23,535 bases of DNA, from contig CAXSCR010000066.1 of NCBI GenBank assembly GCA_964235605.1, positions 1 to 23,535 of the forward strand, written 5' to 3'. Both the position numbers and the translations under genes were made by a program. Origin of the DNA: DATCRE01 sp964235605. Its GTDB lineage: Bacteria > Bacteroidota > Bacteroidia > Cytophagales > Cyclobacteriaceae. Of the stretch, positions 1-8,783 are shown in pieces (positions within the stretch are counted from its first letter, which is position 1; every line of letters begins with the position of its first letter). The notes under the pieces are model-generated. The model saw nothing but the letters and a program-made list of their open reading frames with translations. It was not told the origin of the DNA and did no database searches.

Positions 1-15
1 CCTACAATCATATAA

Positions 16-1164
16 TCAAACATAGATTTTTGCTTTAGCGTTAAGTTTTTGTAATTGAGTATCTTTTATTATTCCGGCCATTTTATTCCAGGTAATATCC
101 CAAGAAATATTGGCAAGGAAACCGTCTACATCTTTTAACCATTCGTCATATCTTGTTGAACTTAAGATATGCTCTGCTGCTTTAATAAATTCTTCAGGAC
201 TTTCCACGATATATGCTAAGCCATTGACGCCATAAGGATCTACAACATCGCGAATTGCTGTAGAAATTACTGGAAGTCCTGCGGCCAGATATTCTGGTGT
301 TTTAGTGGGACTAATAAACTTGGTAGAATCATTCAAAGCGAATGGCATCATGGCAATATTCCACGTAGCAATAAACTTCGGTAATTCTTGGTATGATTTC
401 ATTCCTACATACTGAATGTTATCAAGGCGAGGTAGTGTGGCTTCATCAATTTTTACCACAGGGCCTATAACAGCAAAATTCCAGTTTGGTCTAAGTCTAG
501 CTGTTTCTTCTAAGAGTTTAAGATCCATACGTTCATCAACAACACCAAAGAAACCAATTGTAGGATTTTCTGCCTTGGATGTTTGATTACGTAATTTCCT
601 TGCCTGCATAAAATGATTTTTATCTATGCTACTAGGAAAAGGATAGATGTTGTGATGTTTATCTTTCTTTGCTTCATACAAGGAATTTCCACCTGTAAAA
701 ACAACGTCAGATTTTGAAAACAATTCGGCTTCGAGATCTTTTAATTCCTTTGGAGCAAATGCAAAATTTGAAAGCTCATCCATGCAATCAAAAATAGTAA
801 GTGACGGATTTAAATGCCTGGTGAATCTGTAGGCCATGGGCGTATAATACCAAGCTATATAATTTTTGATTTCAAAATTTGTAATGGCGTAGTCCAGAAT
901 TTTTTTGATAATTTCATGATAGCTTTCTGTATCATGTGGATTTTGAAGTTGGGGTGTAATAACCCAGATATTTGCAGAAGGTTGCTCAATCTTATAATCA
1001 TCAGTAGGACCGCCAACGGGTTCTTCAATAAAGAACACGCGCATGTGTAACGCAAAGCGACTCAAAAGATGCTGTGGCCTCTGATAAACGAAATTCCATC
1101 TTAATTGAGAAAAGCATATTAAATCCTTTGATAAAAAAGTTGGGTTCTTAAGTTTGGCGTCCAT
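16..1164 (-). CDS. Glycosyltransferase, GT-B fold (GT1/GT4-like)
   Basis: This 382-residue cytoplasmic protein probably transfers a sugar from a nucleotide donor during synthesis of surface polysaccharide or glycolipid. The acceptor cannot be told from sequence. The N-terminal half carries the family signature FSQLRWNFVYQRPQHLL (residues 18-34), then FFIEEP (44-49) and DCMDE (126-130). The C-terminal Rossmann half starts near GFFGVVDERMD (204-214), and the donor-binding stretch SPTKTPEYLAAGLPVIST spans 285-302. There is no signal peptide or membrane segment. Length fits the family. A 250-bp gap separates it from the gene upstream, so it is probably transcribed on its own. The general class is secure; the substrate is not. 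Confidence 0.85.
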   Translation of the reverse strand: MDAKLKNPTFLSKDLICFSQLRWNFVYQRPQHLLSRFALHMRVFFIEEPVGGPTDDYKIEQPSANIWVITPQLQNPHDTESYHEIIKKILDYAITNFEIKNYIAWYYTPMAYRFTRHLNPSLTIFDCMDELSNFAFAPKELKDLEAELFSKSDVVFTGGNSLYEAKKDKHHNIYPFPSSIDKNHFMQARKLRNQTSKAENPTIGFFGVVDERMDLKLLEETARLRPNWNFAVIGPVVKIDEATLPRLDNIQYVGMKSYQELPKFIATWNIAMMPFALNDSTKFISPTKTPEYLAAGLPVISTAIRDVVDPYGVNGLAYIVESPEEFIKAAEHILSSTRYDEWLKDVDGFLANISWDITWNKMAGIIKDTQLQKLNAKAKIYV

Positions 1165-1249
1165 AAAATGGTTAGTTGAAAATTACTCTCTATCATAATA
1201 GTATTTTCCATGCCATTCGTTTTACTTTAAAAAAGACTGGTCTGTGTGT

Positions 1250-1283
1250 AGAAATATCCCCAGTTCCCTCAGTAGATATTTCT
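1250..1283. repeat. 9-bp perfect inverted repeat in the glycosyltransferase leader
   Basis: AGAAATATC (1250-1258) and GATATTTCT (1275-1283) are perfect inverted copies separated by 16 bases. No T-run follows on either strand, so it is not a normal terminator. It lies in the 250-bp gap upstream of the glycosyltransferase, directly after a possible -7 box. It could be a protein site or a 5' hairpin in the mRNA. The rest of the gap is AT-rich and shows nothing else. Confidence 0.4.
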
Positions 1284-1289
1284 TGATAT

Positions 1290-1297
1290 CAAAAATA
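1290..1297 (-). promoter_or_regulatory. Possible -7 box for the glycosyltransferase gene
   Basis: On the minus strand this reads TATTTTTG, a full match to the Bacteroidota -7 consensus TAnnTTTG. No TTG is found 19-20 bases upstream, so the -33 element is missing or weak. It would give a leader of about 120 bases. In AT-rich DNA such a match can arise by chance. Confidence 0.25.
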
Positions 1298-1414
1298 TAT
1301 AAGCGATCTAAAATGAGATGCTGTTAGACCTTATAATTCCAAGAATAAAGGACTGTAATTTTAAAAAAAATGTAGTAAATTACTTTATTAACCAAGTCAA
1401 CACATGTCTTGTTA

Positions 1415-2209
1415 TCAATGAAGTTTAATGAGATATGATTTGGGCCACCATTTTCCTGTTACTAATAGTGCTTTTGAATTTGCATCATATGCAATTCCAT
1501 TAAGTACGTCGGCATTAGGATACATACTTCGAATCTCATTAGCCTGTACTGATAAATTTATACGACCAATCACTTTGCCATTAGTAGGATCAATCTTAAG
1601 TATTAATGCTGTCTCCCACACATTAGCAAAGATAAATCCATTGATAAATTCAAGTTCGTTTAGTTTTTTAGGATGCGCATTTCCTTCAGTAACTTTTAGT
1701 GTTTTAACCACCTTATATGTGAGTGTATCTAAGAAGAATAGTTTGTCACTGCCATCACTCATAATTAAATTTTTATTATCATGCGTTATACCCCACCCTT
1801 CTGTTGAATAAGGAAATTCATTAAGCAACTTATAGGTGCGCGCATCATAGACAAAACCTTTGTTACTTTTCCAGGTTAGTTGATATATTTTGTTATTTAT
1901 AACAGTAATACCTTCCCCGAAATATCGACTGTCTAGATTTACTTTTTTGTCCTGCACACCTGTGCTTGGATTAACCTCTGCAATCCATGAATTGTTTTGT
2001 CCTGTGCTCTCAAGAATTTTATTATTGTGAATAATAAGTCCCTCGGTAAAAGCGTCTGCATCGTGTGGAAGTGCAGTTAAAACGGTATAATTTATATTTA
2101 GCGTATCGCTATTTACAGACTGTTCCGGTTTTTTTTTATCCTGACAAGAGATAATAAATACAGAAACTAATAATACGAGAAATGTTATTTTATTAAACGT
2201 CATGACCAT
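1415..2209 (-). CDS. Glutaminyl-peptide cyclotransferase (plant-type), lipoprotein
   Basis: The enzyme converts an N-terminal glutamine of a protein or peptide to pyroglutamate with release of ammonia. The 264-residue protein starts with a lipoprotein signal ending at Cys22 (FIISC), so it should be anchored in the envelope facing the periplasm or surface. The mature part matches the beta-propeller glutamine cyclotransferase family: PHDADAFTEGL (48-58), then EGWGITHDNKNLIMSDGS, a central LNELEFINGFIFANVWE and a late LNGIAYD. The start may be Met1 or Met3. It lies 27 bp after mtgA and may be co-transcribed with it. In Bacteroidota many exported proteins begin with Gln after signal peptidase I cleavage, which supplies obvious substrates. 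Confidence 0.9.
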   Translation of the reverse strand: MVMTFNKITFLVLLVSVFIISCQDKKKPEQSVNSDTLNINYTVLTALPHDADAFTEGLIIHNNKILESTGQNNSWIAEVNPSTGVQDKKVNLDSRYFGEGITVINNKIYQLTWKSNKGFVYDARTYKLLNEFPYSTEGWGITHDNKNLIMSDGSDKLFFLDTLTYKVVKTLKVTEGNAHPKKLNELEFINGFIFANVWETALILKIDPTNGKVIGRINLSVQANEIRSMYPNADVLNGIAYDANSKALLVTGKWWPKSYLIKLH

Positions 2210-2236
2210 TAAATTAATATAAACCTATACATTAAA

Positions 2237-2935
2237 CTACCCTGGAGTTAATAGGTTTTTAATATCCTTATTATCTTCAATATTAACGATTTGTTTTACA
2301 ACCCATGGATATCGCCTGCTTATATAACGCGAAACAGGCTTAACCGTATATTTTTTTGGGTTAGGTAAACTAGCTGCTATCATTGCAGCTTCTGTTCTTG
2401 TTAATATATTTGCTGACTTTTTAAAATACTTACGCGATGCGGCCTCAATGCCAAATACACCTTTACCCATTTCAGAAACGTTAAGGTACACCTCTAAAAT
2501 TCTTTTTTTACCCCATATTTTTTCAATCATAAAGGTGAAATAAGCTTCCATGCCTTTACGCACCCAACTTCTACCAGACCAAAGAAAAACGTTTTTAGCA
2601 ACTTGCTGACTAATAGTTGATGCACCTCGTACTTTTGCCGGCTTCTTTTTATTATGGTCAATAGCTTTTTCTATACTTTTCCAATCGAAGCCGTTGTGAT
2701 TTGGAAATTGTTGATCTTCTGCCGCTATAACAGCTAGACTTGCGTATCTAGAGATTTCTGATTGCTTCACATAATCTCGTTTGAGTCCATCGCCACCTAA
2801 CCAACTTGAAAGTTGCGTTACGGTAATGGGAGGATCAATCCATTTCAAGACAACAATATATACGAAATGGGAAACAAATAGAATTAATACTAATTTCTTT
2901 AGTTTACTCCCTAAACTTTTCCCTTTGCCTTTCAT
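2237..2935 (-). CDS. mtgA: Monofunctional peptidoglycan transglycosylase MtgA
   Basis: A family 51 glycosyltransferase that polymerises lipid II into glycan strands on the periplasmic face of the inner membrane. It has 232 residues, close to the E. coli protein, and no transpeptidase domain. One N-terminal membrane helix spans about 13-31. GT51 motifs appear in order: AAEDQQFPNHNGFDW (71-85) with the catalytic Glu73, GASTISQQ (104-111), KRILEVYLN (144-152) with the second acidic residue Glu148, and GIEAASRKYF (162-171). It lies 64 bp after the acetoacetyl-CoA synthetase gene and 27 bp before the glutaminyl cyclase gene. Whether the three share a transcript is not shown by the sequence. Confidence 0.95.
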   Translation of the reverse strand: MKGKGKSLGSKLKKLVLILFVSHFVYIVVLKWIDPPITVTQLSSWLGGDGLKRDYVKQSEISRYASLAVIAAEDQQFPNHNGFDWKSIEKAIDHNKKKPAKVRGASTISQQVAKNVFLWSGRSWVRKGMEAYFTFMIEKIWGKKRILEVYLNVSEMGKGVFGIEAASRKYFKKSANILTRTEAAMIAASLPNPKKYTVKPVSRYISRRYPWVVKQIVNIEDNKDIKNLLTPG

Positions 2936-2999
2936 TTTGTTTTAAATACACTTTGGCGCAATTTAATAATTTGAGTTAAGAAGGCTGCAGTGTTTCAAT

Positions 3000-4961
3000 T
3001 TATAGTCTTAATCTGCTAGCTAATTCAATAAAGAACGCAACAGATTCTGGATTGCGTAACGAGCCAGCATTTACGGCATCTTTGAATGACCGCCCCATTA
3101 ATAATTTTTTCACGGGTGTTTCTGTTTTCTTTCCACTAATGGTGTATGGAATATCATTAACTGCTATAATTTCATCTGGAACATGTCTGGGCGTATATTC
3201 TGAGCGAATTGTAGCATTAATTTTTTGGGTTATCGCTAAGGTGAGTTTATAGTTATCTTTCATCACTACAAAAAGCGGCATCCAAAATTCGCCACCTTCT
3301 TTTTCAATGCAAATAATTAGACTGTCCTTTACTTCTACCACTTTATCCACGGCCCTATAAATCTCACTTGTTCCAATGCGTATTCCACCGCGGTTAAGTG
3401 TAGCATCTGACCTTCCATAGATAATTACGCCGTTCGTTGAGGTTATCATTATCCAATCGCCATGTCGCCACACGCCGGGAAACATTTCAAAATAACTTTC
3501 ACGGTATCTGGTAAAATCACCATCATTCCAAAAGTAAATAGGCATAGAAGGCATGGGTGCTGTAATGACCATTTCACCTACTTCTTCTTTTAACGCTTTT
3601 CCTTCCTCATTGAATGCCTCTAGCTTGCATCCTAAAGCCCTACATTGAATCTCTCCTGAGTAAACTGGCCACGTTGGGTTGCCACCCACAAATGCGCTGC
3701 AAACATCGGTGCCACCACTCATTGATGCGAGCCAAAGGTCTTGTTTAACTTCTTTATATATCCATTCAAATCCTTCCGGTGGTAAAGTGCTCCCCGTACA
3801 CCCAATGGATCGTAGCGATGAAAGGTCAAAGTTTTGGGATGGATGAATTTCTGCTTTTATGTTAGCAAGTATAAAACCCGCACTCGTTCCGAAATGTTGA
3901 ATGCCTGCATCTTGAATAAAATTCCAGAGTTTATTAAGATTTGGATAAGTAGGACTACCATCATAGATTACCATGGTTGCACCTGCAAGCAAACTTGCAT
4001 GTAAGTAATTCCACATCATCCAACCCGTAGTAGTATACCAAAAACACTTTTCTCCGGCTTTGAAGTTATTGTGAAAAGCACCGTATTTCAATTGCTCTAA
4101 CAAAATTCCACCATGACTATGTGTAATTGCTTTGGGTAAGCCTGTTGTGCCTGATGAATATAATATCCAGATGGGATGATTAAAGGGAACACGCGTGAAA
4201 TTGAGGGGCAACGCTTTGCTTGCAATTGTGTCTTTCCAATCAGTAATTATACTACCTATACCTTCTCTATTTTTTATTTTTTGAGAATGTACAATGACTT
4301 TTTCTAGTGATGGAATGGCTTTGATTAAATCCTTAATGACTTCGGTTTTGTCGAAACGTTTGCCGCCATAATTATAACTATCAACGGCTATTAATATTTT
4401 AGGATGAATTTGTTTAAAACGTTCTATGATAGCGTTAGTACCAAAGTCAGGTGAACAACTTGACCACACAGCACCGAGTGAATTAGCTGCAAGAAATGCA
4501 ATGGTTGCCTCTGGTGTGCATGGCATGTAGCCAACAATGCAATCTCCTGCCTCTATTCCACACGCTATAAAATAATGTTGAAGTGAAGTAACCTGATCTT
4601 TTAATTCTTTCCAGCTTAACTGTTGTAATGCACTATTTTCAGATTGGAAAATAATAGCTGGATGTTTGTCGGTTTCATTACGAAAGATATGTTCAGCATA
4701 GTTAAGTTCGGTGCCTTCAAACCAGGAATAGAAAGGCATTTCATTTCCAGTAAGAACCTGTGAATAATTGCCTGTATGTTGAATGTTGAAATATTCCCAG
4801 ATAGTTTCCCAAAACAATGGAATATTTTCTGTGGACCACTCCCAAAGATTTTGATAATCATCGAATCGGATATTTTTAGTTCCCTTCAACCATACCATAT
4901 ATTGGTGAAGGTTGGAATCTAAAATAAATTCCTTAGATGGTGACCATAATGGTTTCTCCAT
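3000..4961 (-). CDS. aacS: Acetoacetate-CoA ligase (acetoacetyl-CoA synthetase)
   Basis: The enzyme activates acetoacetate with ATP and CoA to acetoacetyl-CoA, letting the cell use ketone bodies, or leucine and polyhydroxybutyrate breakdown products. The 653 residues match the usual length of about 650. ANL-superfamily motifs are present: the P-loop SSGTTGLPKAITH (269-281), TTGWMMWNY (311-319), GDW (501-503), the hinge GRSDATLNRGGIRIGTSEIY (516-535) and the C-terminal adenylation lysine in SGKK (609-612). WSPS near the N-terminus and the long C-terminal tail favour acetoacetate over acetate as substrate. No signal peptide, so it is cytoplasmic. It follows ribF after 145 bp that hold no clear terminator. 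Confidence 0.93.
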   Translation of the reverse strand: MEKPLWSPSKEFILDSNLHQYMVWLKGTKNIRFDDYQNLWEWSTENIPLFWETIWEYFNIQHTGNYSQVLTGNEMPFYSWFEGTELNYAEHIFRNETDKHPAIIFQSENSALQQLSWKELKDQVTSLQHYFIACGIEAGDCIVGYMPCTPEATIAFLAANSLGAVWSSCSPDFGTNAIIERFKQIHPKILIAVDSYNYGGKRFDKTEVIKDLIKAIPSLEKVIVHSQKIKNREGIGSIITDWKDTIASKALPLNFTRVPFNHPIWILYSSGTTGLPKAITHSHGGILLEQLKYGAFHNNFKAGEKCFWYTTTGWMMWNYLHASLLAGATMVIYDGSPTYPNLNKLWNFIQDAGIQHFGTSAGFILANIKAEIHPSQNFDLSSLRSIGCTGSTLPPEGFEWIYKEVKQDLWLASMSGGTDVCSAFVGGNPTWPVYSGEIQCRALGCKLEAFNEEGKALKEEVGEMVITAPMPSMPIYFWNDGDFTRYRESYFEMFPGVWRHGDWIMITSTNGVIIYGRSDATLNRGGIRIGTSEIYRAVDKVVEVKDSLIICIEKEGGEFWMPLFVVMKDNYKLTLAITQKINATIRSEYTPRHVPDEIIAVNDIPYTISGKKTETPVKKLLMGRSFKDAVNAGSLRNPESVAFFIELASRLRL

Positions 4962-5063
4962 AATCCGAACCTAATAATGTTTCCTGTCGAGCCTGTTTTC
5001 TGCTCAAGCGTCTGAATTTAAATCTAGTTGAGTAAATTTGAATTATCTACTAACTTCAATCTG

Positions 5064-5098
5064 AATGTCGGAACTTAGAACTTAGACTCTGTACTATT
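5064..5098. repeat. Degenerate 7-bp tandem repeat between ribF and aacS
   Basis: From 5071 the sequence runs in 7-base steps: GAACTTA, an identical GAACTTA, then GACTCTG and TACTATT. The second and third units share the GACT/AACT core found in larger 7-bp-phased blocks elsewhere in this window (16988-17083 and 20905-21237). Only four units are visible and they diverge, so a chance low-complexity run is possible. Confidence 0.4.
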
Positions 5099-5106
5099 TG
5101 CCAATG

Positions 5107-6045
5107 TTAATGGCTGATGTTACTAAGAACGCGAAGCGAATCAACTTTATCAAGATGCAGTTGAACTTTAAGCTCCTCAAGGTCATTAAACTTTTGATCA
5201 CCACGAATTAACTTATGAAAATAAATCGTTAATGACTCACCATAAATATCTTCGTTAAAATCGAAAATATTCACTTCAATGTTTCTTTTTAAACCATTTA
5301 TTGTTGGCCTGTTACCAATATAAAGCATGCCTTTATAAATAGTATGTTCGTGCATTATGGTTACAGCATAAATACCATCAGATGGTATAAGTTTATATTT
5401 TGTATCTATTTCAATGTTTGCCGTAGGGAACCCAAGTACGCGTCCCAATCTATCGCCTCTTACAACACGTCCAGACATACGGTAGGGCATGCCAAGTAAA
5501 TGATTTGAGGTGTCTATGTCACCTGCTTCCAATGAGTGACGAATTTTAGTGGAGCTAACTGCAATGTGATCAATATCCTGACGTGGTATTTCTTCTACTG
5601 CAAATCCATACGTTGAGGCGTTTAGCTTTAATTGTTCAAAACTGCCTTCTCGATTCTTACCAAACCGGTGATCATAACCTATCACCAGTCTTTTTGTTCC
5701 GATCGTTTCAACCAAAATCTTTGCTATAAATTCTGCTGATGTGAGTTGTGAAAATTCTTTGGTAAAAGGAATGCGAACAAGATGCTGAATGCCTTGCGCC
5801 TTTAATAGTTCTGCTTTCTCTTCAAAGGTGTTCAATAATTTGAGTGATTCATCCTCAGGATGAAGTACAAGACGAGGATGGGGCCAGAAGGTCAATACCA
5901 CAGTCTCGCCGCCATGCTTCAGGGCAATCTCAGTTAGTCTATTAAGTATTTTTTGATGGCCTACATGAACGCCATCAAACGTGCCACTTGTTACGACTGC
6001 ATAATCTAATCGCGTAAAATCATCAATACCGTGATAGATCTTCAT
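5107..6045 (-). CDS. ribF: Bifunctional riboflavin kinase / FAD synthetase
   Basis: The enzyme phosphorylates riboflavin to FMN and adenylylates FMN to FAD in the cytoplasm. The 312 residues fit the family. The N-terminal nucleotidyltransferase domain carries GTFDGVHVGHQ (21-31), the HIGH-type FWPHPRL (53-59), GYDHRFGKNREG (123-134) and SSTKIR (164-169). The C-terminal flavokinase domain begins at GRVVRGDRLGRVLGFPTAN (192-210). Its ATG overlaps the truB stop by four bases (6042-6045), which suggests translational coupling. It is the last gene of the ftsX operon. No FMN riboswitch is visible upstream. Confidence 0.96.
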   Translation of the reverse strand: MKIYHGIDDFTRLDYAVVTSGTFDGVHVGHQKILNRLTEIALKHGGETVVLTFWPHPRLVLHPEDESLKLLNTFEEKAELLKAQGIQHLVRIPFTKEFSQLTSAEFIAKILVETIGTKRLVIGYDHRFGKNREGSFEQLKLNASTYGFAVEEIPRQDIDHIAVSSTKIRHSLEAGDIDTSNHLLGMPYRMSGRVVRGDRLGRVLGFPTANIEIDTKYKLIPSDGIYAVTIMHEHTIYKGMLYIGNRPTINGLKRNIEVNIFDFNEDIYGESLTIYFHKLIRGDQKFNDLEELKVQLHLDKVDSLRVLSNISH

Positions 6046-6698
6046 GTGTTTACTTCTTCAATGGTCTGTGCATCTTTCAAATGAAACGTTCCAATACGTG
6101 TACGACAAAGTTCTGAAAGATGTGCGCCAACACCAAGCGCCTGTCCTATGTCACGAACAAGACTTCTAATGTATGTACCTTTAGAGCAAACAATTCTAAA
6201 AGTGACTTCAGGTAGATTTGTGTCAGTGATTTCAAATTCTGATACCTCAACTTCACGAGATGCTAACTCAATGGCTTGTCCTTTTCGTGCAAATTCATAA
6301 GCCCTTCTGCCGCCTACTCGTATGGCCGAATGAAGTGGTGGAAGTTGTAATATCTTACCTTGAAACGTTTTAACTATTTCGTACACTCTTTCTGAACTGA
6401 TGTGCGAGGTGTCTTGCTGTTCGCTTAGTTGTGTCTCTAAGTCGTGCGAGGCTGTTGATTGCCCTAAGATAAATTTGCCCGTATACTCCTTCTCCATGCC
6501 CATGTAGTCTGCAATGTTCTTTGTCATCTTGCCCATGCAAATAATGAGCAGACCTGTAGCCAGCGGATCCAGGGTACCAGCATGGCCTATCTTTCTTATG
6601 CGTAGCTTATATTTTAACTTATTTACGACAGCAAAGGAAGTCCATCTGTATGGCTTATTAACAAGCAATACGCGTCCTTCTTCATTACGTTTTTCCAT
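6042..6698 (-). CDS. truB: tRNA pseudouridine(55) synthase TruB
   Basis: The enzyme isomerises uridine 55 in the T-loop of tRNAs to pseudouridine. GHAGTLDPLATGLLI (38-52) includes the catalytic Asp44. CSKGTYIRSLVRDIG is the conserved late motif near the C-terminus. At 218 residues it is much shorter than the E. coli enzyme of about 314 and ends soon after the catalytic domain, so the C-terminal PUA-like domain is absent; short forms are usual in Bacteroidota. Its ATG directly follows the uppP stop codon, and its stop overlaps the ribF start, so it sits tightly inside the operon. Confidence 0.95.
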   Translation of the reverse strand: MEKRNEEGRVLLVNKPYRWTSFAVVNKLKYKLRIRKIGHAGTLDPLATGLLIICMGKMTKNIADYMGMEKEYTGKFILGQSTASHDLETQLSEQQDTSHISSERVYEIVKTFQGKILQLPPLHSAIRVGGRRAYEFARKGQAIELASREVEVSEFEITDTNLPEVTFRIVCSKGTYIRSLVRDIGQALGVGAHLSELCRTRIGTFHLKDAQTIEEVNT

Positions 6699-7490
6699 TT
6701 ATACGATGGAAAGTTGTATTCCGAGATAATACAAGATCAGAATGGTTGCGCCTAAAAGAATTCGATAGTATCCGAAAACCTTAAAACCATGTTTGGTGAG
6801 GAATGTGATGAATGATTTGATAGCAATAATACCCACTACAAAAGCTACCCCATTTCCAATTGCCAACAATGTAATTTCTTCTGACCCGAAACTGCCACCT
6901 TGTTTATAGAATTTATATAATGAATATACCGTGGCGGCAAACATGGTAGGAACCGCTAAAAAGAAAGAAAATTCCGCTGCCGTTTTTTTATTAAGTTTTT
7001 GTGTTAAACCACCTATAATGGTTGCTGCAGATCTAGAAACACCGGGTATCATGGCAATGCACTGAAAGAATCCAATTTTTAAAGCAATAGGATAATTGAT
7101 TTCTTGCTCGCTATTTTCATTCTTTTCAAAGATCTTATCAATAAAAAGAAAAAGTATACCACCAATAACTAATGTGTATCCCACCACGTCGACACGCTCT
7201 AATAATTCATCAATTACATCACTAAACAAAAAACCTAATATGGCAGCAGGAATAAAGGCAACAATTAGTTTAAAGTAAAAATCAAGACTTTGGAAAAATC
7301 TTTTCCAATACAATACTACTACAGCGAATATGGCACCTAACTGTATAGCCACTGTAAATAGCTTTGTGAAGGGATCAGAAGCAATACCCATTACGGAAGA
7401 CCCAATAATCATATGCCCTGTTGATGAAACGGGTAGAAATTCCGTAAGCCCTTCGATAATGGCAAGGATAATGGCTTCAATAATAGACAT
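6699..7490 (-). CDS. uppP: Undecaprenyl-diphosphatase UppP (BacA family)
   Basis: An integral membrane phosphatase that recycles undecaprenyl pyrophosphate to the monophosphate carrier needed for peptidoglycan and other envelope polymers. It also gives bacitracin resistance when overproduced. It has 263 residues and several hydrophobic helices. The two family signatures are EGLTEFLPVSSTGHM (13-27) and PGVSRSAATIIGG (149-161), which hold the active-site Glu, Ser and Arg. It abuts truB with no gap and follows the DUF3098 gene by 68 bp. Confidence 0.96.
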   Translation of the reverse strand: MSIIEAIILAIIEGLTEFLPVSSTGHMIIGSSVMGIASDPFTKLFTVAIQLGAIFAVVVLYWKRFFQSLDFYFKLIVAFIPAAILGFLFSDVIDELLERVDVVGYTLVIGGILFLFIDKIFEKNENSEQEINYPIALKIGFFQCIAMIPGVSRSAATIIGGLTQKLNKKTAAEFSFFLAVPTMFAATVYSLYKFYKQGGSFGSEEITLLAIGNGVAFVVGIIAIKSFITFLTKHGFKVFGYYRILLGATILILYYLGIQLSIV

Positions 7491-7558
7491 AGTGAATGGT
7501 TAGCCTGTTAGCTATTCAGAGTGAAAGTAATATATGAATGCGTATGGTAATTGTGCGC

Positions 7559-7762
7559 TTACTTGGTAGGTCGGTGTAGAATAGCATAGATCTCTAACAT
7601 AAAGCCGGTCATAACCACAATGGGACCGAGTGTGATACCTAAAAAACCAAAGCCATGCGGCTCTTTATCCAGCGTCATAATAATGAAACCAATAACCAAC
7701 GTCACGACGCCAATGATCATCCATTGATAATTCTTTTTTCCAAAAGGAAGTTTATTCTCCAT
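7559..7762 (-). CDS. DUF3098 small membrane protein
   Basis: A 67-residue protein of unknown function with two predicted membrane helices (about 12-30 and 42-62), separated by a short loop containing EPHGFGFLG. The N-terminus KLPFGKKNYQWMIIG is typical of this Bacteroidota family. It starts 10 bp after ftsX and is followed by uppP. This ftsX-DUF3098-uppP order recurs across the phylum, which makes an envelope role likely but unproven. Confidence 0.85.
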   Translation of the reverse strand: MENKLPFGKKNYQWMIIGVVTLVIGFIIMTLDKEPHGFGFLGITLGPIVVMTGFMLEIYAILHRPTK

Positions 7763-7772
7763 AGTAGTAATC

Positions 7773-8657
7773 TTAATACAGTTCGTCTAACGACATGCGT
7801 AAATATTTTTGAATAGCAATTAATGTGCTTACCACACCAATCATTATTCCTGAAACAAGCAAAACAACCATTAAAGTCATCAGCTGCTTTTGATTATGAA
7901 TTAATGATAGATCTTCTATTTTTCGTTGAATAAAATTTGAGAACAACCATAATAGTGCTGACGCTATAGCACCAGCAAGTAACCCATAGCCTGCTGCTCT
8001 AAAAAGAAAAGGCCTTTGTATAAACCATTTTTTGGCGCCCACCAATTGCATGCTTCGTATTAAGAAACGCTGTGAGAAAAGGGCAAGCCTCAAAGTGTTG
8101 TTAATAAGTAAGGCAACGGTAAGCAAGAGTACCGCGATAAGTCCAAGTAAAATCAAGCCGACTTTGGTTATATTTTTATTTACGGAGTTGATAAGGCCTT
8201 CAACATAAAACACTTGAAACACACCATTCATTTTTTTTATCTCTGCTTTGATCTTCTCCATCTCACTTACCGAATGGAAATTTGGATTTATGCTTACCAG
8301 ATAGGCATCATGTAAAGGATTATCACCTAAAAATTTTGTAAAATCTTCGCCAGTTTCAGCAATAAAGTTTTTTGCTGCTTCTTCTTTCGATATGTATGAT
8401 AGGCCCTTGCCAGCGTCTTTATTTACATATTCCATGGAGAGTAACTTGTTCTCTATTTGAAGACGCTGTGTTTCCGTAATGGTGGATTTCAGATATACCT
8501 GCATACGTATATTCTGGCGAACCTGATTCTCTAGTTCTTGTGAATAAATTACCAATAGGCCAAACAGCCCGATAACAAAAAGTGCTAATGAGATACTAAT
8601 AACCACACCGAGGGCAGGGTACCCGCCTAACTTCTTTTTTCGTCTTCTTTCTTTCAT
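7773..8657 (-). CDS. ftsX: Cell division protein FtsX
   Basis: The membrane partner of the ATPase FtsE. In other bacteria FtsEX couples ATP hydrolysis to periplasmic peptidoglycan hydrolases at the division site. This protein has 294 residues: a basic cytoplasmic N-terminus (MKERRRKKKL), a first membrane helix about 17-38, a periplasmic domain about 40-165 and three further helices in the C-terminal half. The conserved cytoplasmic loop reads RSMQLVGAKKWFIQRPF. ftsE is not adjacent in this window, which is common in Bacteroidota. It is the first gene of a five-gene operon. Confidence 0.93.
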   Translation of the reverse strand: MKERRRKKKLGGYPALGVVISISLALFVIGLFGLLVIYSQELENQVRQNIRMQVYLKSTITETQRLQIENKLLSMEYVNKDAGKGLSYISKEEAAKNFIAETGEDFTKFLGDNPLHDAYLVSINPNFHSVSEMEKIKAEIKKMNGVFQVFYVEGLINSVNKNITKVGLILLGLIAVLLLTVALLINNTLRLALFSQRFLIRSMQLVGAKKWFIQRPFLFRAAGYGLLAGAIASALLWLFSNFIQRKIEDLSLIHNQKQLMTLMVVLLVSGIMIGVVSTLIAIQKYLRMSLDELY

Positions 8658-8667
8658 GGTAAAAGGC

Positions 8668-8675
8668 CAAATATA
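8668..8675 (-). promoter_or_regulatory. Possible -7 box just upstream of ftsX
   Basis: The minus strand reads TATATTTG, a full match to TAnnTTTG. The base triplet 19 nt upstream is TTT rather than TTG. Transcription would start only about five bases before the ftsX ATG, giving an almost leaderless mRNA, so either this is an unusual promoter or a chance match. Confidence 0.3.
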
Positions 8676-8720
8676 AATAAACCGCTAAGGTTTTAAAACT
8701 TCATTTGCCTCAGGGCATAG

Positions 8721-8753
8721 AAAATAAAAAAGTCCCCGATGAATCGGGGACTT
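8721..8753 (-). terminator. Intrinsic terminator after the sigma/anti-sigma pair
   Basis: AAGTCCCCGAT (8730-8740) and ATCGGGGACTT (8743-8753) form a perfect GC-rich stem. Read on the minus strand it runs into a T-rich tract (8721-8731), so it ends transcription of the gene stopping at 8784 and isolates it from ftsX. Confidence 0.93.
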
Positions 8754-8783
8754 AGTTTCTTAGTCGATTTTAATTTGGGGGCT

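Noticed and set aside
5046..5106. FMN riboswitch or other RNA element near ribF
   Set aside because: This stretch is downstream of ribF, not upstream, and shows none of the FMN-element conserved stems. ribF itself is inside an operon with no leader.
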